Of a stretch of DNA of 64,000 nucleotides, positions 1 through 8,292 are shown piece after piece; position 1 is the stretch's first letter, and every line of letters starts with the position of its first letter. The notes under the pieces are model-generated. The model was not told the origin of the DNA. It worked only from the letters and a program-made list of their open reading frames with translations, and made no database searches. Position numbers and translations under genes: made by a program. Source of the stretch: Chitinophagaceae bacterium (GTDB lineage: Bacteria > Bacteroidota > Bacteroidia > Chitinophagales > Chitinophagaceae); contig JADKJI010000009.1 of the NCBI GenBank assembly GCA_016721085.1, positions 62,001 to 126,000 of the forward strand, given 5' to 3'.

Positions 1-78
1 CCTACTTCCCAACATCACTACTTGCACGGATTTTCTTCCGGACTTCAAGTTCTTTCCGACGCTCCGGACTTTAAATTA
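1..78. repeat. Partial family-A intergenic repeat
   Basis: This stretch between the window edge and the OsmC stop codon is made of words such as CTACTT, CTTCCGGACTT and CTCCGGACT. The same words occur at about 2373-2667, 3900-4060 and 61200-61545 (family A). Only one arm is inside the window, so the inverted partner, if present, lies to the left. No gene is visible here. Confidence 0.6.
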
Positions 79-486
79 TTATTTCCAAACGAACGCAATC
101 CCAATCTCTATCTCCGGATTCAAACTATAAAACACCGGACAAGTCCTCGCGCATCGTTCAATTATGATTCGTTGTTTTTCGTCGGCGGAGGCTGTTTCGG
201 GAAAAGTAAATGTTAAATTTATTCCACCAACACGGCGGGGATCTTGCTTCATTATTTTCTCTACTGAAATAGCAGTTCCTGTTAGGTCAACTTCCAGGTC
301 ACGGGCTTTAATACCCATGATAGTGAGGGCGCAGGCTCCCAGGGAAGTGGCTAATAAGTCGGTCGGGGAAAAGCGCTCTCCTTTGCCCTGATTATCAACA
401 GGAGCATCGGTCTGGAAGCTATTACCGCTTTTTTCATGGGTGCAAACTGTTCTCAGGTTTCCTTCGTATACTACAGAAGCTGTCAT
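79..486 (-). CDS. OsmC/Ohr family protein
   Basis: A 135-residue protein of the OsmC/Ohr fold, a family of cytoplasmic thiol-dependent hydroperoxide reductases. The two family cysteine regions are visible: Cys52 in SLGACALTIMG and Cys112/Cys116 in RCARTCPVFY. The FSPTDLLATSLGAC segment on the N-terminal side of the first cysteine is also typical. The length is normal. The gene stands alone and is divergent from the secreted protein starting at 530, with only 43 bases between the two starts. Which OsmC subfamily it belongs to, and so its substrate, cannot be told from the sequence. Confidence 0.9.
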   Translation of the reverse strand: MTASVVYEGNLRTVCTHEKSGNSFQTDAPVDNQGKGERFSPTDLLATSLGACALTIMGIKARDLEVDLTGTAISVEKIMKQDPRRVGGINLTFTFPETASADEKQRIIIERCARTCPVFYSLNPEIEIGIAFVWK

Positions 487-529
487 TTTGTATTATTTTG
501 CCCTAAATTTACGTTGAATTACTAAATCA

Positions 530-1327
530 ATGCCGGTGAAGAAGATACTTTGTAGTCTACTGTTTGGAATTAGTTGTCTTTCTGTTGTAGCTCAAACGAG
601 CCCTACTCCGCCTTCTACAAAAAAGGAGAAGAAAGAAGCACGTCGTGAAAGAATCAATATGCTGGCTAAGCAGGAAGAAGAAGGCGAAGTGGTATTCAAT
701 AAGCAAAGCGTTTTCGGCTTTAAAATGAATACCGATGGATATGGATTTTCTTATGAATATGGAAAATATAAGAGCAATCGCAAAGCCATCTTATACCAAT
801 TCGAATTCAATGAGAAAAAGCACCAGAAGGAAAAAAAGATTTCTTTGTTTGATGGGTTTGGGTTCTCCAACATTATTTTCGGCAAAACCAATAATTTCTA
901 TCAGGCAAAACTGGGTATAGCCCAGCAAAGTCGTATTGGTGGTAAGGGGAATAAGAACGGTGTCTCCGTTTCCGGAATTGTAGGAGGAGGTCTTACTGTA
1001 GGTTTATTGAAACCATATATGGTTAATGTGGTAATTGCCGGACAAGAACAAAGGAGCACATTCCCAAAAATTATTGATAGTAACTATGCTATAGCAGGTG
1101 CTGCAGGTTTTACAGTTGGCTGGGGTGAAGTAAAAATTAATCCCGGGGTTCATGCCAAAACCGCCTTACGGTTTGATTATGGCCGTTTTAATGAAACTGT
1201 AAGCGCCATTGAAATTGGTCTTATGGCCGAATATTATAGCAAAAAAGTGTCTCAACTGGCCTATGTTGATGAGAAGTCGTTCTTTTTCAACGCCTATATT
1301 TCCTTCCTTTTTGGTAGAAGAAAGTAA
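530..1327 (+). CDS. Secreted protein, probable outer-membrane beta-barrel
   Basis: A 265-residue protein with a signal peptide at about residues 1-21 (Lys-Lys, then a hydrophobic run, ending VVAQ). A charged segment follows at about 30-55 (KKEKKEARRERIN). The rest is rich in alternating Gly, aromatic and hydrophobic residues, as expected for beta strands, and the protein ends in a Phe-containing strand (AYISFLFGRRK). I do not recognise a named family. The envelope location is inferred from the signal peptide and strand pattern. It lies just upstream of lipA on the same strand, 104 bases away. Confidence 0.75.
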   Translation: MPVKKILCSLLFGISCLSVVAQTSPTPPSTKKEKKEARRERINMLAKQEEEGEVVFNKQSVFGFKMNTDGYGFSYEYGKYKSNRKAILYQFEFNEKKHQKEKKISLFDGFGFSNIIFGKTNNFYQAKLGIAQQSRIGGKGNKNGVSVSGIVGGGLTVGLLKPYMVNVVIAGQEQRSTFPKIIDSNYAIAGAAGFTVGWGEVKINPGVHAKTALRFDYGRFNETVSAIEIGLMAEYYSKKVSQLAYVDEKSFFFNAYISFLFGRRK

Positions 1328-1431
1328 TGTAATTTGCAGCTTTTATGGCCCGTTTTGGGGTGTACTAAAGGCCTAATAAAAGGCTCTTGTTGAACAACCC
1401 ATAGCCATTTTTGTTATCTGAACATTTCACC

Positions 1432-2361
1432 ATGATTGAACTACCTGTTGTTTCAAGCGTAAATGAAACTACTTCCAAGATAAAGAAACCTGACTGGCTT
1501 AGGGTTAAACTGCCAATTGGCGAAAGCTATAAGCATGTTCGTGGATTGGTTGATACCCATAAGTTGCACACCATCTGTGAAAGTGGTAATTGTCCAAATA
1601 TGGGCGAATGTTGGGGTGAAGGAACCGCTACTTTCATGATTTTAGGGAATATATGCACCCGTAGCTGTGGATTTTGTGCAGTAGCTACTGGTAGACCTGA
1701 TCCAATTGATTGGGATGAACCCCAGCGTGTAGCAGAAGCCATTCATCTGATGAAAGTGAAGCATGCGGTTATTACCTCAGTTGATAGGGATGAAGTAAAA
1801 GACGGGGGAAGCATTATCTGGTATAACACAATAAAAGCAGTTAAAGCTCTAAATCCAGATACCACATTAGAAACACTGATTCCTGATTTTAAAGGAGAAA
1901 AAGAGAATATTCAGCGTATCATCGATGCCGCTCCTGAAGTGGTATCTCATAATATCGAAACAGTAGAAAGATTAAGTCGCCAGGTTCGTATCCAGGCCCG
2001 TTATCGCCGTAGTATGGAAGTGTTACGCACCCTTAAAGAAGGTGGTATGCGTACCAAAAGTGGTATCATGCTTGGATTGGGTGAAACAAGGGAAGAAGTT
2101 ATACAAACGCTGGAAGATCTTCGCAACAGCAATGTTGATGTTGTAACCATTGGACAATACTTGCAACCAACCAAGAAGCATTTACCAGTACATCGCTTCG
2201 TTCACCCTAACGAATTTGCAGAATATCGTAAAATAGGATATGAGTTGGGGTTAGATTATGTAGAAAGCGGCCCCTTGGTGCGTTCTTCTTATCATAGCGA
2301 GAAGCATGTGATTGCGGGGTATGGGAGAGCGGCTTGGGAGAGGGAAGTTGGGAGTCTGTAG
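1432..2361 (+). CDS. lipA: Lipoyl synthase (LipA)
   Basis: A radical-SAM enzyme that inserts two sulfurs into octanoyl groups on the E2 subunits of 2-oxoacid dehydrogenases and on the GcvH protein. Both iron-sulfur sites are visible: the auxiliary cluster CX4CX5C in CESGNCPNMGEC and the SAM cluster CX3CX2C in CTRSCGFC. The C-terminal RSSYHSEK carries the serine that ligates the auxiliary cluster. I start at ATG 1432 (MIELPVV), giving 309 residues; the frame extends to a TTG at 1411. The last residues (EREVGSL) are encoded by the beginning of an intergenic repeat, so the C-terminus may have been extended by repeat insertion. Confidence 0.96.
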   Translation: MIELPVVSSVNETTSKIKKPDWLRVKLPIGESYKHVRGLVDTHKLHTICESGNCPNMGECWGEGTATFMILGNICTRSCGFCAVATGRPDPIDWDEPQRVAEAIHLMKVKHAVITSVDRDEVKDGGSIIWYNTIKAVKALNPDTTLETLIPDFKGEKENIQRIIDAAPEVVSHNIETVERLSRQVRIQARYRRSMEVLRTLKEGGMRTKSGIMLGLGETREEVIQTLEDLRNSNVDVVTIGQYLQPTKKHLPVHRFVHPNEFAEYRKIGYELGLDYVESGPLVRSSYHSEKHVIAGYGRAAWEREVGSL

Positions 2362-2668
2362 TCGGGAGTAATTAGTCCGGAAGTCGGGAAGACCGGAAGT
2401 CCGGAAGAAAATACAAATACAAGTAGGGGAGTTAGGTAGTAGGGTAGTAGGGAAGGAGAAATACAAAGTACAGTGACTCTCTAAGCGGTTTAATTCTTTT
2501 CCCACGGGTGCAACACTTGGACATTCATGAAGATTAATGAATAAAAATATAATTGAATAAAACGGTGAATAACCAGAATATACTCCTTCCGTACTTCCCT
2601 ACTTCCTAACTTCCCTACTTGTATTTGTATTTTCTTCCGGACTTTCGGACTTCCCGACTTCCGGACCT
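2362..2668. repeat. Family-A long inverted repeat between convergent genes
   Basis: The left arm (about 2373-2459) and right arm (about 2583-2667) are near-perfect reverse complements of roughly 85 bases, around a loop of about 120 bases. The arms are built from words like GTCCGGAAG, GTCGGGAAG and AGTAGGG around a shared core, GGAAGAAAATACAAATAC. They touch the stop codons of lipA and of the convergent gene at 2669. No credible gene is present. A terminator-like role for both genes is inferred; the family also occurs at 1-78, 3900-4060 and 61200-61545. Confidence 0.85.
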
Positions 2669-3628
2669 CTAATAAACAGTAAACGTCTTCTTACTCCTAA
2701 TCACAAACACACCAGGAACTGCCCGCTGTCCTTCCTTATCTGAAGGCTGAATGGTTTCGATTCCGTTGATGAGCATGCAACTGCTTCCTCCACCATCAAG
2801 GTTAAGGGCTTCGATACATCTTAGGTCTTTAAGGATTTTTGCTTCTTCTTCCAGAGTAGCACCTTCAGCAACACCCGGGAAACGACCTTGTATTACAAGA
2901 ATGATAAGCTTACCTTTTTTTGTATAGCCCATTGCAGTTCGTGGATGTTTATCCTTTTCCCCGGCAACAAACATCTGTTCTTCCTTGTTAGTTATTCTTA
3001 TTTGTCCGTTCTGTAAAAGCATGGGACCACCACCAATGGCGGTTTCCATCCTCCAGGCTTTCCAGTAATCAAGTGTATTGAGATTGTCAAATGAGGGGTC
3101 GGGATTTTTGCCTTTTGCTACAATAGGTTTTTGCTGGAAAGCATAGGCCCAACGCTGAGCTGTATCCGTAAATATCCAGGCAGCATCTGCTTTTCTTTTT
3201 TTTGTGATACCGATGGCACTTCGGGTAGGGTAATAAAATGAATCTGTGTTCTTGCTTTTTAATGAGGGGGTATTGTAGGCAATCAGTTTACCTTCCTTCA
3301 TCAATAAGTTTAGATTCTGATTCGTCTGAAAAGAAAAGAAAGTCCCATTTACAATTATATAGGCAGAATCTTCTTTTGTATAGAATTGTGAAGGAGTGAG
3401 TCTTCTTCCTTTTGCAGTATCTGTAGTGAATTCCAAATTACGGTCGTTCAATTTAGCTTCAATATAATAAGCTATGAATGGGCGACCATTCAACGAATCG
3501 GTTGTCTTGTATAAAGCAATGGATTTTGGCAAATAGCCAAATGCGTCTGATACTTTCTTCCAATGTAGTTGAGATGAAACCAACATTGGCGCTGATAACA
3601 ATAATATGATGAAGTAAAACTTTCTCAT
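2669..3628 (-). CDS. Phosphodiester glycosidase (NAGPA-like) family secreted protein
   Basis: A 319-residue exported protein. The signal peptide is at residues 1-20 (MRKFYFIILLLSAPMLVSSQ). The body shows the NAGPA/DUF2233 pattern: VNGTFFSF, METAIGGGPMLLQNG, a KHPRTAMGYTKKGKL segment and EALNLDGGGSSCM near the C-terminus. In the family these residues form the fold of the uncovering enzyme that cleaves sugar phosphodiesters; here the substrate is unknown. I start at ATG 3628 because the longer frame to 3721 adds a charged, low-complexity peptide that comes from repeat sequence. It is convergent with lipA. Confidence 0.85.
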   Translation of the reverse strand: MRKFYFIILLLSAPMLVSSQLHWKKVSDAFGYLPKSIALYKTTDSLNGRPFIAYYIEAKLNDRNLEFTTDTAKGRRLTPSQFYTKEDSAYIIVNGTFFSFQTNQNLNLLMKEGKLIAYNTPSLKSKNTDSFYYPTRSAIGITKKRKADAAWIFTDTAQRWAYAFQQKPIVAKGKNPDPSFDNLNTLDYWKAWRMETAIGGGPMLLQNGQIRITNKEEQMFVAGEKDKHPRTAMGYTKKGKLIILVIQGRFPGVAEGATLEEEAKILKDLRCIEALNLDGGGSSCMLINGIETIQPSDKEGQRAVPGVFVIRSKKTFTVY

Positions 3629-4064
3629 TCTTTTTGGGGGGTTCGTTGTTTCCAGGTTTCGCTCTGCCCTTCTTGCCCACTCTTTCCCTCCGGACTTTTT
3701 TAGGTTTTCCCGGGTTTTCACCCGGGGATACGATGATTCAACCCCTTCGGGGTTGGGTGTTTGTTATCGTTAATATATTTCTACTTGCTCCCTCCCTCCG
3801 GCATTTCGCCCTACAAAATCTCTCCCGCGGGCTTTCCAAGCCCCGGGGATACGATGATTCAACCCCTTCAGGGTTGGTTTGGTTAATGGTTGAAGTGATT
3901 CCTAATTCCAAACTATTAACTCCCGACTCCAGACTTCCAACTCCCGACTTGTATTTGTATTTCCTTCCGGACTATATTTAAAGAATCTCCTGCAATCAAA
4001 CACCGCGGACTCAAAAATCAAGATCTATAAACTTCAAAAGCTGCGGACTTCCGGACTAAGAACC
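3629..4064. repeat. Gap with direct repeats and family-A words
   Basis: A 436-base gap upstream of the glycosidase gene and downstream of the ROK kinase stop codon. It holds a direct repeat at 3721-3756 and 3842-3877 (about 120 bases apart). Each copy contains GGGGATACGATGATTC followed by the small hairpin CAACCCCTTCGGGGTTG, with a C-to-T-type difference in the second loop. At 3900-3968 and 4030-4060 are family-A words (CTCCCGACT, GTATTTGTATTTCC, CTTCCGGACT). A 115-codon open frame across it is an artefact of repeat sequence. No gene is supported. Confidence 0.75.
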
Positions 4065-5039
4065 TCACTTCTCCCACACCAACGCACTCGCCCCCAATAT
4101 AGCCGCATCCGACTCCTTCAAATGGCTAACCAATATCTTAACCTTATTCTGGAAGATCTGGATCAGATTGGCTTCCATATGGTCGCGGGTAGGCTTTAAG
4201 ATAAGGTCACCAGCTTTGGTAAGTCCACCGAATAAAATGATAGCCTCAGGACTGCTGAACATTACCGCATTAGCCAATGCCAATCCGAGTATCTTACCGG
4301 TGTATTCAAATATTTCCAATGCCAGTTTATCGCCTTGAATAGCGGCTTCAAAAACGGCTTTTGAATTCATATCATCTTTTGGCACTTCACGTAATAAGCT
4401 GGGTTCAGTGCTTTTTGCTAATACTTCAATTGCAGTATTGGTAACACCTGTGGCAGAAGCATAACTTTCCAATGAACCTTTCTTGCCAGTGCCTGGGTGT
4501 AGGCGGCCATCAGGAATTACAATGGTATGTCCTAATTCACCAGCAAACCCATCATGTCCATATATCAATTGGCCATTTGCCACAATACCGCTTCCCACGC
4601 CGGTACCTAAGGTTATCATGATGAAATCCTTCATTCCTTGTGCAGCGCCATACATCATTTCTCCAATGGCTGCTGCATTTGCATCATTAGTTAGGGTAAC
4701 AGGCTGTTGGAATTTATCCTCAATCATCTTTGCCAATGGTATGATTCCTTTCCAGGGTAGATTCGGAGCATATTCAATAGTTCCCGTGTAGAAGTTCCCG
4801 TTAGGAGCTCCAACACCAATACCCTTTATACGGCCTAGTCCACCTGCTTTATTTATAAGCACTATCAGGTTGTCATACAGGTCATCAATAAATGACTCTA
4901 CCTGAAGATGTTTCTTTGTCGATATTTCGCTTGAAAAGAGAACATTGCCATTGCGGTCTACGATACCGAATTTGGTACCTGTTCCGCCGATATCGATACC
5001 TACTGCTAATGAGTCTAAAGATGCGTTAGTGGTTGCCAT
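4065..5039 (-). CDS. ROK family sugar kinase (glucokinase-like)
   Basis: A 324-residue ROK kinase, predicted to phosphorylate glucose or a related hexose in the cytoplasm. The ATP-binding loop GIDIGGTGTKFGIVD is near the N-terminus; LTNDANAAAIGE and LGTGVGSGIV are the catalytic and phosphate-binding segments. The usual ROK zinc motif (CxCGxxGCxE) reads HPGTGKKGSLE here, so the metal-binding cysteines are missing. I start at ATG 5039 (MATTNASLDS); the longer frame to 5111 would read through a terminator hairpin. It lies downstream of a sugar transporter and near glgA and glgC, which suits conversion of imported sugar to hexose phosphate. Confidence 0.9.
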   Translation of the reverse strand: MATTNASLDSLAVGIDIGGTGTKFGIVDRNGNVLFSSEISTKKHLQVESFIDDLYDNLIVLINKAGGLGRIKGIGVGAPNGNFYTGTIEYAPNLPWKGIIPLAKMIEDKFQQPVTLTNDANAAAIGEMMYGAAQGMKDFIMITLGTGVGSGIVANGQLIYGHDGFAGELGHTIVIPDGRLHPGTGKKGSLESYASATGVTNTAIEVLAKSTEPSLLREVPKDDMNSKAVFEAAIQGDKLALEIFEYTGKILGLALANAVMFSSPEAIILFGGLTKAGDLILKPTRDHMEANLIQIFQNKVKILVSHLKESDAAILGASALVWEK

Positions 5040-5056
5040 ATAGAGAGTTATTATAA

Positions 5057-5084
5057 TAAAAAAGCCCCGGTTTTTACCGGGGCT
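5057..5084 (-). terminator. Intrinsic terminator after the sugar MFS gene
   Basis: On the minus strand an 8-bp stem, AGCCCCGG / CCGGGGCT (5077-5084 with 5063-5070), with a six-base loop is followed by a run of six T residues and further AT-rich sequence. It lies between the MFS stop (5112) and the ROK start (5039). Only about 17 bases separate it from the ROK ATG, leaving little room for a downstream promoter, so it may act as partial terminator or attenuator within one transcript. Confidence 0.85.
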
Positions 5085-5111
5085 GAAAGATAATAATAAA
5101 TTCGGATTCAA

Positions 5112-6715
5112 TTAGTGACCTCCACCGATCTGTTCGTCAAAGTTCAGACCCTGTGCTTTGAGTACACTTCTGAGTTTAACTGCCAACCAAGCTAAGAATG
5201 CGAAACCTGCAGCAGCTACCAGATATGAGTTATGCATACCAATTGAAGAGTTATCACCTACTGAGCCCTGGAATGGTGGAATGATGGCACCACCAAGGAT
5301 CATCATAATTAGAAGCGCAGAACCCTGACTGGTGTATTTTCCTAAACCACCTACTCCTAAAGAGAAGATACATGGCCACATAACTGAACAACATAAACCA
5401 CCAGCCATCAATGCATATACAGAAACGATTCCTTTTGTAAACACACCAATCAGCATAGCAACACATGCCAATATGGAAACGGCAACCAATGTTTTAACAG
5501 GTTTTTCCTGGCCATAAAAGAATGTTGCGATAGCAATCATTATACATATTGCAAATGCAAAAAGGTCTTTTATATCATTGCCATAAAGGTGATTGACAAA
5601 TAAGATGACAGCAAATGCAACGAAATGGACTACAATTACCATTGCAATTGTTTTTGCCATGCCTTTGAGGTTGAATACACTTACTGCACCTGTCCAACGA
5701 CCAATCATAAGGCTACCCCAGTAAAGAGATACATATTTTGATATCTGACTTTCATCAAGTCCTCTTCAGTAAGATAACCAGGTGTTTTTAACAGGGCACC
5801 AAAGTTATTATCAATTGTAACTTCTACACCTACATAAACGAAGATGGCAATCATACCAAATATAAGTTGTGGATACTTCATGGCTCCCCAACCTTCGCTG
5901 TTTTTTATGGCATAAGAATTAGATACAAATAATATCCAACTACTACCATAAAATGTTGCAATAAGTAAAGTTAATTTTGGAATATCAGTAAGCTGGCCTA
6001 CAATTATGATTGCAACAAGTAAGCCAGTCATAACTAATAAAGAAAAAGACGCTTTATTCTCTTTTCCACTTTAGCTTCATCATTACCTCAGGTAATTTTG
6101 AAAAGGCGAAAAAGAGGGCAACCGCTGCAAATACGCCTGCTACGATAAGGTAAAGCGTGTTAATGTTAGTTACCGTTACATCATGTTTTTCTCCAACTGA
6201 TCCAAACAGGAAAAAACTAACAATTAATTGGACCTAAAGTTGTACCAAATGAGTTTACACTACCCCCAGATTTAAGCGATGAGAACCAGTAGAAGGATCA
6301 CCAAGTGCAATAGCGAATGGCTGGGCTGAAGTCTGTTGTAATGAAAACCTAAAGCCACTACGAAAAATGAAGCAAGAATGGCTGGGAATGAATTCGCATT
6401 TGCAGAAGGAATGATCAATAAGGCTCCTATTACTGATATCCATAAGCCATATATGATACCCTTTTTATATCCGATCTTGTTGATGATATCGAAACCAAGA
6501 ACGTTTGATAAAAGGAATAAAATCAAAGATCCAAAGAAATAAGCTCCATAAAAAGCCGAACCTATCAACTGAGACTGAAACTGATTAAGCTGGAAATGGG
6601 ATTTACAAAATGGAATGAAGATACTGTTTGAAGCGGCGATAAAACCCCAGAAAAAGAAAACAATGACTAGGGTTGCCAGGGCTCCGGTGTTAGTAGGCTT
6701 TTTGGGCTGATTCAT
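5112..6715 (-). pseudogene. FucP-like sugar:proton MFS transporter, broken by several frameshifts
   Basis: The fragments together read as one MFS permease of the fucose/glucose-galactose symporter type. The N-terminal piece starts at ATG 6715 (MNQPKKPTNTGALATLV) and carries FFFWGFIAASNSI. The next frame reads LQQTSAQPFAIALGDPSTGSHRLNLG, then a middle piece (about 5705-6031) and a C-terminal piece (5112-5708) with MIGRWTGAVSVF. Shifts are seen near 6345 (one T short in a TTTT run), 6265 (one G short), 6050 and 5712. All sit at or near homopolymers, so sequencing error is as likely as decay. The gene would feed the adjacent ROK kinase and is divergent from glgA. Confidence 0.8.
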
Positions 6716-6846
6716 AAGCAATCTGGTTGTTTTTAATTGATGTCCCAAAGTAATAAGTTTTTGCGAAGGAGAAAATTTTTTCATTGCTTGATACATCATT
6801 ACTAATTACTTATTATATTGATGAACTTTTCAGTTTAATACTTCCA

Positions 6847-8262
6847 ATGGAAATACTTCATGTCAGTGCGGAATGTTATCCAGTGGCAAAAGCCGGCGGA
6901 TTAGGTGATGTAGTAGGTGCTTTGCCTAAATACCTCAACCAGTTAGGTCATATCGCCAAAGTGGTGATGCCTATGTACCGTACCAAATACCTCTACAATC
7001 ATGAGTGGGAAGTGGTGCATAAAGGCCGTACCAATCTAGGTAGCTGGTGGTTCGAATTCACAGTAATCAAAGAAGCAAAGAATGAAAACGGATTCGACCT
7101 GTATCTGATTGATATCAATGGTTTGCTTGATCGTGAGAAAGTCTACGGATATGATGACGATTCAGAACGTTTCACGGCTTTCCAGATTGCGGTGTTGGAT
7201 TGGGTGAGCGCCTGGGAACATCGGCCAGATGTAATTCATGTGCACGACCATCATACTGGACTGATACCTTTCATGCTTAAACATTGTTTTAAGTACAGAA
7301 ACATAAAATCCATCCCAACCGTCCTTACCATACATAATGCCCAATACCAGGGATGGATGGATTGGGCCGACAGCAAAATGATACCAGCCTGGGATACCTG
7401 GAGCTGGGGCATGCTCGACTGGGCTAATAAGATCAACCCACTTGCCAGCGCTATAAAATGTGCCGATAAAGTAACTACAGTAAGTCCTAGTTACCTCGAC
7501 GAACTCAAATACATGAGCAATGGTCTGGAAGACCTGTTTGAATATGAAAAAGGCAAATGTGTCGGTATCATCAACGGCATAGATGCAGATGTATGGGATC
7601 CAGCAACTGATACTTATCTTCAGAATCATTATTCAATAAAAGATGCAGAGGCCGGAAAATTGAAGAGTAAGTTGGATCTCTGTGAAACTTTTAACCTCGA
7701 TCCGGAAAAGCCACTGATCGTTTTCATCGGTCGTTTAGTAGGAGAGAAAGGAGCTGATCTTCTTCCTCAGGTTATCGGCGATTCTTATTATTATGTTGGT
7801 CGTAGAATGAATTTCCTAGTACTAGGTAGTGGATTCCCCGAAGTGGAAGCCGAACTTTCTGCGATGAAAGCACTGTCTCAAAGGGATTATAATGCTTATA
7901 TAGGTTATAATGAAACGCTCAGCCATCTAATGTATGCCGGAGCTGATTTTCTTCTTATGCCTTCCAGAGTGGAGCCTTGCGGATTGAACCAGATGTATTC
8001 AATGCGATATGGTACTGTGCCAATGGTTAGAAGGATTGGAGGGTTAAAAGATACCGTGATTGACTATGGTGAACCTGATGGTTATGGAATCTGTTATAAT
8101 TACACTGCCGTTGGAGATATAACCCATGCCGTTTGGAGAGCAGTAGAACTATATCACGATAAGAAAAACTTATCAGCTATCCGCAAAAGGATGATGGCTC
8201 TTGATTTTAGTTGGGAAGCCAGCGTTAAGAAGTATATTGATGTCTATAATAGTATCGTTTAA
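6847..8262 (+). CDS. glgA: Glycogen synthase (GT5)
   Basis: A 471-residue ADP-glucose-dependent glycogen synthase that extends alpha-1,4-glucan chains. The ADP-glucose binding motif KAGGLGDV lies at about residues 15-22; the C-terminal Rossmann domain shows GRLVGEKGADLLPQV and the active-site region RVEPCGLNQMYSMRYG, followed by RIGGLKDTV. The frame opens at 6784, but ATG 6847 (MEILHVSAECYPV) gives the family N-terminus, and the upstream part overlaps the divergent promoter region of the MFS gene. glgC follows 30 bases later, so the two are probably one transcript making ADP-glucose and polymerising it. Confidence 0.95.
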   Translation: MEILHVSAECYPVAKAGGLGDVVGALPKYLNQLGHIAKVVMPMYRTKYLYNHEWEVVHKGRTNLGSWWFEFTVIKEAKNENGFDLYLIDINGLLDREKVYGYDDDSERFTAFQIAVLDWVSAWEHRPDVIHVHDHHTGLIPFMLKHCFKYRNIKSIPTVLTIHNAQYQGWMDWADSKMIPAWDTWSWGMLDWANKINPLASAIKCADKVTTVSPSYLDELKYMSNGLEDLFEYEKGKCVGIINGIDADVWDPATDTYLQNHYSIKDAEAGKLKSKLDLCETFNLDPEKPLIVFIGRLVGEKGADLLPQVIGDSYYYVGRRMNFLVLGSGFPEVEAELSAMKALSQRDYNAYIGYNETLSHLMYAGADFLLMPSRVEPCGLNQMYSMRYGTVPMVRRIGGLKDTVIDYGEPDGYGICYNYTAVGDITHAVWRAVELYHDKKNLSAIRKRMMALDFSWEASVKKYIDVYNSIV

Positions 8263-8292
8263 GATAATTCCAAAAACTAAAATTGCTTTCAT

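Noticed and set aside
2251..2505. 84-codon open frame on the minus strand overlapping the lipA end
   Set aside because: It translates repeat family A; a similar peptide appears at 61112-61399 for the same reason. No start region or family support.
3634..3981. 115-codon open frame on the plus strand
   Set aside because: Low-complexity translation of the repeat gap between the glycosidase and ROK genes.
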